A DNA stretch of 64,000 nt from Blastococcus xanthinilyticus (GTDB taxonomy: Bacteria; Actinomycetota; Actinomycetes; Mycobacteriales; Geodermatophilaceae). Positions 39,498 through 47,966 of this stretch are shown here, in pieces (position 1 is the stretch's first letter; each line of letters starts with the position of its first letter). Under the pieces are notes generated by a model that was not told the DNA's origin, made no database searches, and was given only the letters and a program-made list of their open reading frames with translations. Made by a program: the position numbers and the translations under genes. Location of the stretch: NCBI RefSeq assembly GCF_008124835.1, contig NZ_VNHW01000013.1, positions 1 through 64,000 of the forward strand, in the 5' to 3' direction.

Positions 39498-40511
39498 GTG
39501 AGCGGGCCACCCCGCGCGGTCGCGGTGCTGCGGCACGCCGTCCGGGCCGGGCTGCGCGGCAGCGACCGCCCGGTGCTCGTCGCGTGCAGCGGGGGAGCGG
39601 ACTCGGTCGCCCTCGCCGCGGCGCTCGCCTTCGAGGGCCGGTCGGCCGGCGTCCGGGTGGGCGGGGTGACCGTCGACCACGGCCTGCAGCCGGGCTCGCC
39701 CGGCCGCGCGCACGGCACGGCCGAGCTCCTCGCCGGCCTCGGCCTGGAGCCGGTGCTCGTGCGGGCCGTCGAGGTCACCGGGGACGGCGGCCCCGAGGCG
39801 GCCGCCCGCACCGCCCGCTACGCGGCGCTGGCCGAGGTGGCCGCCGGGACCGGCGCGCGGATCGCCCTCGCGCACACGCTCGACGACCAGGCCGAGACCG
39901 TCCTGCTCGGTCTCGGCCGCGGCTCGGGGCCGCGGTCGATCGCCGGGATGGTGCCCGAACGGGCCGACGACGGCGCGACGTGGTGGCGCCCGCTGCTCGG
40001 CGTCCGCCGGGAGACGACCCGCCGGGCCTGCGCCGACCAGGGCCTGCCCGTGTGGGACGACCCCTGGAACACCGATCCGGCCTACACCCGGGTGCGGCTG
40101 CGCACCGAGGTCCTGCCGCTGCTGGAGGAGGTCCTGGGCGGCGGCGTGGCCCCGGCGCTGGCCCGCACCGCCGAACTGCTGCGGGAGGACCTCGACGCCC
40201 TCGACGGGCTCGCCGCCGCGGAGCTGACCCGGCTCGCGGGGGAGGCGGACGGGGACGGCCTCCCGGCGCGGCCCCTCCAGGCGCTGCCCGCCGCCCTGCG
40301 CCGGCGGGTGCTGCGCGGGTGGCTGCGCGGGGCCGGCGTCCCCGACCTGCAGGCGGTGCACCTGCGCGCGGTCGAGACCCTGGTCACGCGCTGGCGGGGG
40401 CAGGGGCCGGTGGACCTCCCCGGCGGCGCAGCGGTGCTCCGGGCATCTGGCACCCTGTTGCTCCGGCCGCCGGGACCTCGCGGTGGCACGCCCGGACCAG
40501 TACCCCGATGA
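39498..40511 (+). CDS. tilS: tRNA(Ile)-lysidine synthase
   Basis: A 337-residue N-type ATP pyrophosphatase that converts C34 of tRNA-Ile(CAU) to lysidine. The PP-loop is SGGADS (31-36) in VACSGGADSVALA, followed by TVDHGLQPGS, HTLDDQAETVLLGLGRGSGPRSIAGM and WDDPWNTDPAYTRVRLR, all TilS signatures. The C-terminal domain is short, as in other actinobacteria. GTG 39498 starts 7 bp after the zincin stop. The tilS-hpt-ftsH order is broadly conserved in bacteria. Confidence 0.95.
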   Translation: MSGPPRAVAVLRHAVRAGLRGSDRPVLVACSGGADSVALAAALAFEGRSAGVRVGGVTVDHGLQPGSPGRAHGTAELLAGLGLEPVLVRAVEVTGDGGPEAAARTARYAALAEVAAGTGARIALAHTLDDQAETVLLGLGRGSGPRSIAGMVPERADDGATWWRPLLGVRRETTRRACADQGLPVWDDPWNTDPAYTRVRLRTEVLPLLEEVLGGGVAPALARTAELLREDLDALDGLAAAELTRLAGEADGDGLPARPLQALPAALRRRVLRGWLRGAGVPDLQAVHLRAVETLVTRWRGQGPVDLPGGAAVLRASGTLLLRPPGPRGGTPGPVPR

Positions 40512-40523
40512 GGAGCCCTTTCC

Positions 40524-41108
40524 GTGACGGAGCCTGACACCACTCCCGGGCCGCTCGGTCCCGACCACGGCTACGGCCCGGACATCGACCACGTGCTGCT
40601 CAGCGAGGCGCAGATCCGGGACAAGATCGCCGAGGTCGCCGAGCAGGTCGCGGTCGACTACGCGGGCAAGGAGGTCCTGCTCGTCGGCGTGCTCAAGGGC
40701 GCGGTGCTGTTCATGAGCGACTTCGCCCGGGCGCTCCAGCTGCCCACCCAGATGGAGTTCATGGCCGTCTCCTCCTACGGGTCGGCCACCAGCTCCTCCG
40801 GCGTCGTGCGGATCCTCAAGGACCTCGACCGCGACATCACGGGCAAGCACGTCCTCGTCCTCGAGGACATCATCGACTCCGGCCTGACCCTGTCCTGGCT
40901 GCTGAAGAACCTCGGCGGCCGCTCCCCGGCCTCCCTCGAGGTCTGCGCACTGCTGCGCAAGCCCGACGCGGTCAAGGTCGAGGTGCCCGTCAAGTACATC
41001 GGGTTCGACATCCCCAACGAGTTCGTCGTCGGCTACGGCCTGGACTACGCCGAGCGCTACCGCGACCTGCCCTACATCGCGACGCTCAAGCCGTCGGTCT
41101 ACACGTGA
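40524..41108 (+). CDS. hpt: Hypoxanthine phosphoribosyltransferase
   Basis: A 194-residue purine salvage enzyme that transfers phosphoribose from PRPP to hypoxanthine or guanine. The PRPP motif [11 protein letters not shown] is at 112-122, the flexible loop contains [14 protein letters not shown], and the base-specificity region [20 protein letters not shown] lies at the C-terminus. The N-terminal 20 residues are an acidic, glycine/proline-rich extension. It follows tilS by 12 bp. The stop is followed at once by a compact hairpin. Confidence 0.97.
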   Translation: MTEPDTTPGPLGPDHGYGPDIDHVLLSEAQIRDKIAEVAEQVAVDYAGKEVLLVGVLKGAVLFMSDFARALQLPTQMEFMAVSSYGSATSSSGVVRILKDLDRDITGKHVLVLEDIIDSGLTLSWLLKNLGGRSPASLEVCALLRKPDAVKVEVPVKYIGFDIPNEFVVGYGLDYAERYRDLPYIATLKPSVYT

Positions 41109-41110
41109 CA

Positions 41111-41176
41111 TCTGTCCGCCTCCGGCGGACACCGCGGCCAGGGGACGTGCCCGGCCTGAGCTGAGCCGTTCCGTCG
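41111..41176 (+). repeat. Intergenic element copy A (hairpin plus CTGAGCCGTT box)
   Basis: TCTGTCCGCCTCCGGCGGAC plus ACCGCGGCCA (41111-41140), a 20-nt spacer, then CTGAGCCGTTCCGTCG (41161-41176). A second copy lies at 63063-63127. Stem bases that differ between copies differ in both arms, so pairing is preserved. Confidence 0.8.
41113..41131 (+). terminator. hpt terminator-like hairpin
   Basis: TGTCCGCC (41113-41120) pairs perfectly with GGCGGACA (41124-41131) around TCC, starting 5 bp after the hpt stop. It is part of intergenic element copy A. Confidence 0.6.
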
Positions 41177-41184
41177 CGGCCGGG

Positions 41185-41363
41185 GAGGACCCTCCGGGCC
41201 CGTCACCGGTCGCGACACCCGCGTAGCGGCTCACCTGAGATCCGCGGCTCCCGGCCCACGCACCCGGCTGCCGCGTGTCCCCGGCACCCCTCGGGGAGCC
41301 TCCGGCCCCCGCTCGGCGCACCGGTGAGGACACTCCGGGCCCGTCCCCGGTCGCGACACCCGC
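41185..41363. repeat. 38-bp direct repeat upstream of ftsH
   Basis: GAGGAC(C/A)CTCCGGGCCC followed by GTC(A/C)CCGGTCGCGACACCC and GC occurs at 41185-41222 and at 41326-41363, start to start 141 bp, with two mismatches. Confidence 0.9.
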
Positions 41364-41535
41364 TCGGGTGGGCTCCCAGGTCGCACGCAAGGATCGGGCA
41401 GGTTCGGCGGTGTACCGTCGATCTCCACGACGCTGCCCCCAGCGCCGGGGTCCGTACCCGGACCGCTGGCGGCGTCCCCGGGACGATCAGGAGGGTCGAC
41501 GGGCAGGCCGGTCCGCCGGCGCCCGGCATCGGTGT

Positions 41536-43524
41536 ATGGAACGCAAGAAGATCTTCCGCTCCGTGTGGTTCTGGGTCGTCCTCGTCATCCTGCTGGCGCT
41601 CACCGTCTCGTCGGTGTTCAGCGGCGACGGGAGTCGCACCGAGATCGCCACGTCGACGGCCCTCGAGCAGATCGAGGAGGGCAACGTCGAGTCGGCGGTC
41701 CTCAACACCCGGGAGCAGACGCTCGACCTCGAGCTCACCGACGAGGTCGAGGGCAGCACCGAGGTGACGGCGTCCTACCCGGTGGCGATCGAGGACCAGA
41801 TCGTCGATCTCCTGCGCACCGAGGGCGAGGAGAACGCCGAGTTCGACACCAACGTCACCCAGGACAGCCTCCTGGTCAGCCTGCTGGTCAGCTTCCTGCC
41901 GTTCCTGATCCTGCTCCTGCTGCTGTTCTGGCTGTTCAACTCCATGCAGGGCGGCGGCCGCGGCGTCATGGCCTTCGGCAAGTCCAAGGCCAAGCAGATC
42001 ACCAAGGACATGCCGAAGACGACGTTCGACGACGTCGCCGGCGCCGACGAGGCGATCGAGGAGCTCCACGAGATCAAGGAGTTCCTGGCCAACCCGGTGA
42101 AGTTCCAGGCCGTGGGCGCGAAGATCCCCAAGGGCGTGCTGCTCTTCGGGCCGCCCGGGACCGGCAAGACGCTGCTGGCCCGCGCCGTCGCCGGTGAGGC
42201 GGGGGTGCCGTTCTTCTCCATCTCCGGCTCGGACTTCGTGGAGATGTTCGTCGGTGTCGGCGCGAGCCGCGTCCGCGACCTGTTCAACCAGGCCAAGGAG
42301 AACTCCCCGGCCATCATCTTCATCGACGAGATCGATGCCGTCGGCCGCCAGCGCGGTGCCGGGATGGGCGGCGGTCACGACGAGCGCGAGCAGACGCTGA
42401 ACCAGATGCTGGTCGAGATGGACGGCTTCGACGTCAAGGGCGGGGTCATCCTGATCGCCGCGACGAACCGGCCGGACGTCCTCGACCCGGCGCTGCTGCG
42501 CCCCGGCCGCTTCGACCGGCAGATCGCCGTCGACCGGCCCGACCTCCTCGGCCGCAAGCGGATCCTCGAGGTGCACGCCAAGGGCAAGCCGTTGGCGCCC
42601 GACGTCGACCTGGAGACCGTCGCCCGGCGCACGCCCGGTTTCACCGGCGCCGACCTGGCGAACGTGCTGAACGAGGGCGCGCTGCTCACCGCCCGCAACA
42701 ACGGCTCGCTGATCACCGACGACACCCTCGAGGAGGCGATCGACCGCGTCATCGCCGGCCCCGAGCGGAAGACGCGGGCGATGAGCGAGAAGGAGAAGAA
42801 GGTCACCGCCTACCACGAGGGCGGGCACGCCCTGGTGGCGCACGCGCTGCCCAACCTGGACCCGGTGCACAAGGTGACGATCCTGCCGCGTGGCCGCTCC
42901 CTCGGGCACACGCTGGTGCTCCCCACCGAGGACAAGTACACCCAGACCCGCTCGGAGATGATCGACACCCTGGCGTACGCGCTCGGTGGCCGGGCGGCCG
43001 AGGAGCTGGTGTTCCACGAGCCGACCACCGGGGCCGGCAACGACATCGAGAAGGCCACCGCGATGGCCCGGGCGATGGTCACCCAGTACGGGATGAGCGC
43101 CAAGCTCGGCGCGGTCAAGTACGGCAGCGGTGAGTCCGAGCCGTTCATGGGCCGCGACATGCACAGCCGCCCGGACTACTCCGAGGCCGTGGCCGCCGAC
43201 ATCGACGCCGAGATCCGTGCGCTGATCGAGGCCGCCCACGACGAGGCCTGGGAGATCCTGGTCGAGTACCGACACGTCCTCGACCAGCTGGTCCTCGAGC
43301 TGATCGAGCGGGAGACGCTGTCCAAGGAGGACATGGCCCGCATCTGCGCGCCGGTCGCCAAGCGTCCCTCCCTGGCTCCCTACAACGGCTTCGGCAAGCG
43401 GACGCCGTCGGACCAGCCGCCGATCCTCACCCCCGCGGAGCAGGCGGCCCGGAACGGCAACGGCCACGTCGCCCCTGAGAAGCCGACGCCGGTGGGTGAC
43501 GTCGGGGCCCCGGTCCAGCGATGA
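41536..43524 (+). CDS. ftsH: ATP-dependent zinc metalloprotease FtsH
   Basis: A 662-residue membrane AAA+ protease. Membrane helices are at about 9-29 and 113-134, flanking a 70-residue external domain. The AAA module has Walker A GPPGTGKT (about 205-212), Walker [13 protein letters not shown] and the SRH ending RPGRFDRQI. The zinc protease site is HEGGH (427-431). The C-terminal tail is Pro/Gly/Asn-rich. It degrades misfolded membrane and regulatory proteins. ATG 41536 gives the family start [15 protein letters not shown]; a longer in-frame frame to 41275 lacks homology. It precedes folE by 13 bp. Confidence 0.97.
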   Translation: MERKKIFRSVWFWVVLVILLALTVSSVFSGDGSRTEIATSTALEQIEEGNVESAVLNTREQTLDLELTDEVEGSTEVTASYPVAIEDQIVDLLRTEGEENAEFDTNVTQDSLLVSLLVSFLPFLILLLLLFWLFNSMQGGGRGVMAFGKSKAKQITKDMPKTTFDDVAGADEAIEELHEIKEFLANPVKFQAVGAKIPKGVLLFGPPGTGKTLLARAVAGEAGVPFFSISGSDFVEMFVGVGASRVRDLFNQAKENSPAIIFIDEIDAVGRQRGAGMGGGHDEREQTLNQMLVEMDGFDVKGGVILIAATNRPDVLDPALLRPGRFDRQIAVDRPDLLGRKRILEVHAKGKPLAPDVDLETVARRTPGFTGADLANVLNEGALLTARNNGSLITDDTLEEAIDRVIAGPERKTRAMSEKEKKVTAYHEGGHALVAHALPNLDPVHKVTILPRGRSLGHTLVLPTEDKYTQTRSEMIDTLAYALGGRAAEELVFHEPTTGAGNDIEKATAMARAMVTQYGMSAKLGAVKYGSGESEPFMGRDMHSRPDYSEAVAADIDAEIRALIEAAHDEAWEILVEYRHVLDQLVLELIERETLSKEDMARICAPVAKRPSLAPYNGFGKRTPSDQPPILTPAEQAARNGNGHVAPEKPTPVGDVGAPVQR

Positions 43525-43537
43525 GCCCGCACCGGCG

Positions 43538-44155
43538 ATGAGCGAGATCCCGGCCGAGCCGGCCGACCAGCTCCTGGACCCGCCCCGCGGGGTGGACCTG
43601 GAGCGGGCGGCGGCCGCGGTGCGCGAGCTGCTGCTGGCCGTGGGGGAGGACCCGGACCGCCCCGGCCTGCAGGACACCCCGGCCCGCGTCGCGCGGGCGT
43701 ACACGGAGACGTTCGCGGGTCTGTGGCAGGACCCGTACGAGATCCTCGCGACCACGTTCGACGAGGACCACAGCGAGCTGGTGCTGGTCAAGGACATCCC
43801 GATGTACTCGACCTGCGAGCACCACCTGGTGCCCTTCCACGGGGTCGCCCACGTCGGGTACATCCCGGGCAGCGACGGGCGGGTCACCGGCCTGTCCAAG
43901 CTGGCCCGGCTGGTGGAGGTCTACGCGCGCCGTCCGCAGGTGCAGGAGCGCATGACCAGTCAGATCGCCGACGCGCTGGCCGACGTGCTGAAGCCCCGCG
44001 GCGTGCTCGTCGTCATCCAGGCAGAGCACCTGTGCATGGCGATGCGCGGCATCCGCAAGCCCGGCTCGTCCACCGTCACCTCGGCCGTGCGCGGCATCTT
44101 CCGGGAGGACGCGCGGACACGCAGCGAGGCGATGAGCCTCGTCCTGGGCCGATGA
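43538..44155 (+). CDS. folE: GTP cyclohydrolase I
   Basis: A 205-residue enzyme making 7,8-dihydroneopterin triphosphate from GTP, the first step of folate synthesis. Zinc ligands Cys93 and His96 lie in [13 protein letters not shown] and the third in [31 protein letters not shown] and the C-terminal [16 protein letters not shown] are family signatures. ATG 43538 gives normal length; an in-frame GTG at 43496 would overlap ftsH by 29 bp. The stop overlaps the folP start (ATGA), beginning the coupled folE-folP-folB-folK run. Confidence 0.96.
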   Translation: MSEIPAEPADQLLDPPRGVDLERAAAAVRELLLAVGEDPDRPGLQDTPARVARAYTETFAGLWQDPYEILATTFDEDHSELVLVKDIPMYSTCEHHLVPFHGVAHVGYIPGSDGRVTGLSKLARLVEVYARRPQVQERMTSQIADALADVLKPRGVLVVIQAEHLCMAMRGIRKPGSSTVTSAVRGIFREDARTRSEAMSLVLGR

Positions 44156-45000
44156 CCGAGCTGCCGCGCCCGGGCCGGTGCCTGGTCATGGGCGTCCTGA
44201 ACGTCACCCCGGACTCCTTCTCCGACGGCGGGTGCTTCGCCGACGCCGCGACCGCGGTCGCGCACGGCCTGGCGATGCACGCCGCCGGGGCCGACTACGT
44301 CGACGTGGGCGGGGAGTCCACCCGTCCCGGCGCCGACCGGGTCGACGCGGCCGAGGAGTGCCGCCGCGTGGTCCCCGTGATCCGTGAGCTGTCCGCGGCC
44401 GGGGTGCGCACCAGCGTGGACACCACCCGCGCCGAGGTGGCGGAGGCGGCGCTGGCGGCCGGCGCGGTCCTCGTCAACGACGTCAGCGGCGGCCTGGCCG
44501 ACAAGAACATGGCCGAGCTCGTCGCCGAGGCCGGCGTCCCGTGGGTGCTCATGCACTGGCGGGGGCACAGCCGGGAGATGTACGCGGCAGCGCAGTACGG
44601 CGACGTCGTCACCGAGGTCTGCGCGGAGCTCACCGCCCGGGTCGAGGACGTCGTCGCCGCCGGTGTGGCGCCGGAGCAGCTGGTCCTCGACCCCGGTCTG
44701 GGGTTCGCCAAGCGCGCGGAGCACAACTGGGCGCTGCTGGCCGGCCTCGACCGGCTCGTCGCGCTGGGCCTGCCGGTGCTGGTCGGGGCCTCGCGGAAGA
44801 CCTTCCTCGGCCGGCTGCTCGCCGGGCCGGAGAGCGCGCCCCGGCCCCCGGAGGCGCGGGACGCCGCGACGCTCGCGACCACCGTCCTGGCCGCCCAGGC
44901 CGGCGCCTGGGGGGTGCGGGTGCACGACGCCGCGGCATCGGTCGATGCCGTCCGCACCCTCGAGGCCGTCCGCGCCGCGAAAGGAACCGGCCGTGGCTAG
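44152..45000 (+). CDS. folP: Dihydropteroate synthase
   Basis: A 282-residue TIM-barrel enzyme joining p-aminobenzoate to dihydropterin pyrophosphate; the sulfonamide target. Signatures are [30 protein letters not shown], the pABA-binding loop [25 protein letters not shown] and [15 protein letters not shown] 44152 overlaps the folE stop. The 3' end overlaps folB by 8 bp. Residue positions seen here are those of the FolP1-type active enzyme rather than the degenerate FolP2 paralogue. Confidence 0.96.
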   Translation: MTELPRPGRCLVMGVLNVTPDSFSDGGCFADAATAVAHGLAMHAAGADYVDVGGESTRPGADRVDAAEECRRVVPVIRELSAAGVRTSVDTTRAEVAEAALAAGAVLVNDVSGGLADKNMAELVAEAGVPWVLMHWRGHSREMYAAAQYGDVVTEVCAELTARVEDVVAAGVAPEQLVLDPGLGFAKRAEHNWALLAGLDRLVALGLPVLVGASRKTFLGRLLAGPESAPRPPEARDAATLATTVLAAQAGAWGVRVHDAAASVDAVRTLEAVRAAKGTGRG

Positions 45001-45394
45001 CAGCCCCCCGTCCCGCCACCCCGGGCACCGCACCCCCGACCGGATCGCCGTCCGGGGCATCCGCGCGCACGCCCACCACGGCGTCTACGCCTTCGAGCGG
45101 GAGCGCGGGCAGATGTTCCGCGTCGACGCCGTCCTGGAGCTGGACACCGCCGCGGCGGCCGCCGGGGACGACCTCGACCGGACGGTGAACTACGCCGACC
45201 TCGCCCAGCAGCTGCACCACGTGCTGGCCGGCGAGCCGGTGAACCTCCTGGAGACCCTCGCCCAGCGGCTGGCCGACGTCTGCCTGGCCAACGAGCTGGT
45301 GGACGCCGTCGAGATCACCGTGCACAAGCCCGAGGCCGAGCTGGGCGTGCCCTTCGACGACGTCACGGTGACCATCCGGCGAGAGCGCCGGTGA
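44993..45394 (+). CDS. folB: Dihydroneopterin aldolase
   Basis: A 133-residue enzyme cleaving dihydroneopterin to the hydroxymethyl pterin and glycolaldehyde. It has a 17-residue disordered lead, then the family core IAVRGIRAHAHHGVYAFERERGQ, VNYADLAQQLHHVLAGEPVNLLETLAQRLAD and ITVHKPEAELGVPFDDV with the catalytic lysine. GTG 44993 has AAAGGAAC upstream and overlaps folP by 8 bp; the stop overlaps folK by 4 bp. Confidence 0.95.
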   Translation: MASSPPSRHPGHRTPDRIAVRGIRAHAHHGVYAFERERGQMFRVDAVLELDTAAAAAGDDLDRTVNYADLAQQLHHVLAGEPVNLLETLAQRLADVCLANELVDAVEITVHKPEAELGVPFDDVTVTIRRERR

Positions 45395-45894
45395 CCCGCG
45401 CCGTCCTGTCGCTGGGGGCCAACCTCGGGGACCGTGCCGGTGCGCTGCGGGAGGCGCTAACCGCGCTGACCGGGCACGGGCTCTCGGCCCGGTCGACGCT
45501 GTACGAGACCCCGCCGTGGGGCCCGGTCGAGCAGCCGCCGTACCTCAACGCCGTCGCGTTCGTCCGGGGCGACCGCGACGCCGCCGGCTGGCTGGCCCTG
45601 GCCCACGAGCTGGAGCAGGCGGCCGGCCGCACCCGGGAGGAGCGCTGGGGTCCGCGCACCCTCGACGTCGACGTGGTCACCGTGACCGGCGACGACGGCG
45701 CGCCGGTGCTCTCCGACGACCCCGCACTGACCCTGCCCCACCCGCGGGCCCACGAGCGGGCGTTCGTGCTGGTGCCGTGGCTGACCCTCGACCCCACCGC
45801 CGTCCTGCCCGGCCACGGGCCGGTCGCCGACCTGGTGGCAGCGCTCGACCCGGCCGACGTCGCCGCGGTCGTGCGCTGGGACCACCTGCACTGA
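45391..45894 (+). CDS. folK: 2-amino-4-hydroxy-6-hydroxymethyldihydropteridine diphosphokinase
   Basis: A 167-residue HPPK. It begins VLSLGANLGDRAGALREAL, carries RSTLYETPPWGPVEQPPYLNAV, and the signature RWGPRTLDVDVV with the two metal-binding aspartates, then LPHPRAHERAFVLVPW. It activates the pterin with pyrophosphate for FolP. GTG 45391 overlaps the folB stop. The DUF3180 gene begins 8 bp downstream, completing the conserved folate unit. Confidence 0.96.
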   Translation: MTRAVLSLGANLGDRAGALREALTALTGHGLSARSTLYETPPWGPVEQPPYLNAVAFVRGDRDAAGWLALAHELEQAAGRTREERWGPRTLDVDVVTVTGDDGAPVLSDDPALTLPHPRAHERAFVLVPWLTLDPTAVLPGHGPVADLVAALDPADVAAVVRWDHLH

Positions 45895-45902
45895 GCCGGC
45901 CG

Positions 45903-46418
45903 ATGACCCCCGTCCGCCGCCGCGACCTGGCCGTGCTCGCCCTCGGGCTCGCGGTCGCCTCCTGGCTGCTGGTGCGGGCCTGGTACGGCGACCTGCCGCC
46001 GCTGCGCTGGTGGCTGCCGGTGCCGCTGGCCGTCCTCGCCGTGGCGGAGGCGCTGGGCGCCCGGGTGCTGCGCGTCCGGCTCGGCGCGCTGCGGGATGCC
46101 CGGGCCGGGCGCGGCCCCGTGGACCGGGACGGCTCCCTCGTCCGGCCGGTGGAGCCCATGCTCGTGGCCCGGCTGGCGGTGCTGGCCCAGGCCAGCGCCT
46201 ACGTCGGCGCCGTGTTCACCGGCCTCTGGCTGGGGGTGCTCGTCTACGCCGCACCGGCCGTGGGCCGGCTGCGGGCCGCCGGCGACGACACGCTCACCGC
46301 GGGCATCGGCCTGGTCTGCTCGCTCGCGCTGATCGCGGCGGCGCTGTGGCTGGAGTCGGCCTGCCGCGTCCCGCCGGGCTCGACCGACGACGATCCGGCT
46401 CCCGGGGTGTCGGCCTAG
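45903..46418 (+). CDS. DUF3180 membrane protein
   Basis: A 171-residue protein with four predicted membrane helices (about 8-25, 35-50, 93-117 and 128-147) and basic loops. The pattern VEPMLVARLAVLAQASAYVGAVFTGLW is characteristic of DUF3180, which in actinobacteria is always found just after folK (Rv3605c position). Function is unknown; constant linkage to folate genes and to ftsH suggests a housekeeping membrane role. The conserved neighbourhood is interrupted after this gene. Confidence 0.9.
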   Translation: MTPVRRRDLAVLALGLAVASWLLVRAWYGDLPPLRWWLPVPLAVLAVAEALGARVLRVRLGALRDARAGRGPVDRDGSLVRPVEPMLVARLAVLAQASAYVGAVFTGLWLGVLVYAAPAVGRLRAAGDDTLTAGIGLVCSLALIAAALWLESACRVPPGSTDDDPAPGVSA

Positions 46419-46485
46419 CCACCGTTCGGAGGACCGCGCAAGAACGGTCAAGCGCCGAGGCCTCCGCGCACAGCACCCTGGACGC

Positions 46486-47412
46486 ATGACGGGACGGGAC
46501 CGGCTGCGCGAGCTGCTCGACGCGGTGCTGGACGAGGACAACCACACCCTCGCGGAGATGGCGGGCGACGCCTACGCCTCGCCGTTCCACCTCAGCCGGG
46601 TGCTGTCCCGCGACGCCGGCGAGGCGCCGGTGGCGATGCGGCGGCGGGTGATGCTCGAGCGCGCGGCGTGGCAGCTGCGGCAGGGCGGCAGCGTGACCGA
46701 CGCGGCGTGGGCGGCCGGGTACGAGTCGGTGGAGGGCTTCAGCCGGGCCTTCACCCGCGCCTTCGGCCGGGTCCCCAGCTCGGTCGACGCGTCGACCCGC
46801 CACTGGCTGCCGGCGCCGAACGGCATCCACTTCCACCCGCCCACCTCGCTGTGGGTGGAGAGCACGGAACACGCCCTGAACGCGCTCACCGAGCAGCTGG
46901 TGCGGCACGGTCTGGACGACACCCGCCACCTGATCGAGGTCGCGAAGGGCCTGAGCGACGAGGACTTCCACGCGCGGCGGCTGCCCGGCCTGGTCGTGCT
47001 GCAGTGGGACGGCCCGGAGGAGTCGGTCCAGGCCGTGCTGGATCACCTGGTGGGCACCCTGGAGGTGTGGCTGGCCTCGATCGAGGGCCACGACCTCCCC
47101 GGGCGCGAGGAGGACCCTTCCGCGGCCCGGCTGCTGGAGCGGCACGACGCCGCCGCCCCGCGCTGGCTCGCCGTGGTGCGCGACATCGACCGGCGGGGCG
47201 GCTGGGACGACCGGCTGATCGACGCGCTGTGCGAGCCCCCGGAGAGCTTCGTGCTGAGCAGCGTCGTCGCCCACGTGCTCACCTACTCGGCGCACCGCCG
47301 GCAGCTCGTCCGGCACCTGCTGCGCTCCGCCGGTACCGACATCGACACCGGCGACCCCATCGACTGGCTCCGCGCCCGCCGCGGCGACACCCCGGGAGGA
47401 ACACCGTGCTGA
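46486..47412 (+). CDS. AraC-family transcriptional regulator with DinB-like C-terminal domain
   Basis: A 308-residue protein. An N-terminal AraC helix-turn-helix pair occupies 1-105: LAEMAGDAYASPFHLSRVLSRDAGEAP and TDAAWAAGYESVEGFSRAFTRAFGRVPS. After residue 115 a DinB/YfiT-like four-helix domain follows, with candidate histidines at LEVWLASIEGHD and VLTYSAHRRQLVRHLL. This reversed order (DNA-binding domain first) is typical of a small actinobacterial family. It is overlapped by 7 bp by the downstream reductase, so the two are one operon. Its target may be that operon; no operator is obvious. Confidence 0.9.
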   Translation: MTGRDRLRELLDAVLDEDNHTLAEMAGDAYASPFHLSRVLSRDAGEAPVAMRRRVMLERAAWQLRQGGSVTDAAWAAGYESVEGFSRAFTRAFGRVPSSVDASTRHWLPAPNGIHFHPPTSLWVESTEHALNALTEQLVRHGLDDTRHLIEVAKGLSDEDFHARRLPGLVVLQWDGPEESVQAVLDHLVGTLEVWLASIEGHDLPGREEDPSAARLLERHDAAAPRWLAVVRDIDRRGGWDDRLIDALCEPPESFVLSSVVAHVLTYSAHRRQLVRHLLRSAGTDIDTGDPIDWLRARRGDTPGGTPC

Positions 47413-47966
47413 CCTACTACACCGCCACCACGCTCGACGGCTGGATCGCCGACCCCGACGACTCCCTGGACTGGCTCTTCCGCCAGAAGCAGGGCGACGT
47501 CCCGGGCTTCGGGTTCGACGAGTTCATGGCCGGCGTCGGCGCCCTGGTCATGGGCCGCACGACCTACCAGTGGGTCCTCGACCACGAGGCCGCGGCCGGC
47601 AACGCGTGGCCCTTCACGCTGCCGACCTGGGTCATGACGAGCCGGGAGCTGCCCGCCGCCTCCGGCGACGTCCGGTTGGCCTCCGGCGACGTCCGTGCGG
47701 TGCACGAGGTGATGACCGCCGCGGCGGGCGGGCGGCATCTCTGGCTGGTCGGCGGGGGAGACCTGGCCGGTCAGTTCGCCGAGGCCGGCCTGCTGGACGA
47801 GGTCGTCGTCTCCATCGCGCCGGTGACCCTGGGTGCCGGACGGCCGCTGCTGCCGCGACGGCTGGACCTGGAGCTGGTCGAGGCGGCCCCGAACGGCGCG
47901 TTCGTCAGCGCGCGCTACCGCGTGGTGGGGCCGCTGCTGGAGGACCGGGCCGCCGCGGACGGCTAG
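47406..47966 (+). CDS. Dihydrofolate reductase-fold (RibD C-terminal-like) reductase
   Basis: A 186-residue NADPH-dependent reductase of the RibD_C/YyaP family. It opens with YYTATTLDGWIADPDDSLDWLF, has GALVMGRTTYQWVLDHE and LWLVGGGDLAGQFAEAGLLDEVVVSIAPVTLGAGRPLL, the family's NADPH-binding end. It is not FolA despite the nearby folate genes: it lacks the DHFR W/D active-site arrangement and follows the YyaP pattern. A 17-bp direct repeat (GCCTCCGGCGACGTCCG, 47661 and 47682) encodes ASGDVR twice. GTG 47406 follows GGGAGGA. It is convergent with the ABC ATPase, with a 4-bp overlap of stops. Confidence 0.9.
   Translation: MLTYYTATTLDGWIADPDDSLDWLFRQKQGDVPGFGFDEFMAGVGALVMGRTTYQWVLDHEAAAGNAWPFTLPTWVMTSRELPAASGDVRLASGDVRAVHEVMTAAAGGRHLWLVGGGDLAGQFAEAGLLDEVVVSIAPVTLGAGRPLLPRRLDLELVEAAPNGAFVSARYRVVGPLLEDRAAADG

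Larger units (their letters stand above)
41109..41535. other. Gap of 427 bp between hpt and ftsH, filled with repeat copies
   Basis: No convincing gene is present. The first 66 bp is one copy of an intergenic element shared with 63063, containing a perfect 8-bp-stem hairpin. A 38-bp segment at 41185-41222 recurs at 41326-41363 with two mismatches. Near the end, TACCGT at 41412-41417 is a possible -10 for ftsH, which would give a leader of about 115 nt. Confidence 0.7.

Noticed and set aside
41185..41363. Replication origin or phage attachment site
   Set aside because: No DnaA boxes, AT-rich unwinding region, or integrase; the repeats are GC-rich.
47406..47966. Folate-pathway dihydrofolate reductase (folA) completing the fol cluster
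   Set aside because: Sequence follows the YyaP/RibD_C pattern, and the gene is cotranscribed with an AraC-type regulator, not with folK.
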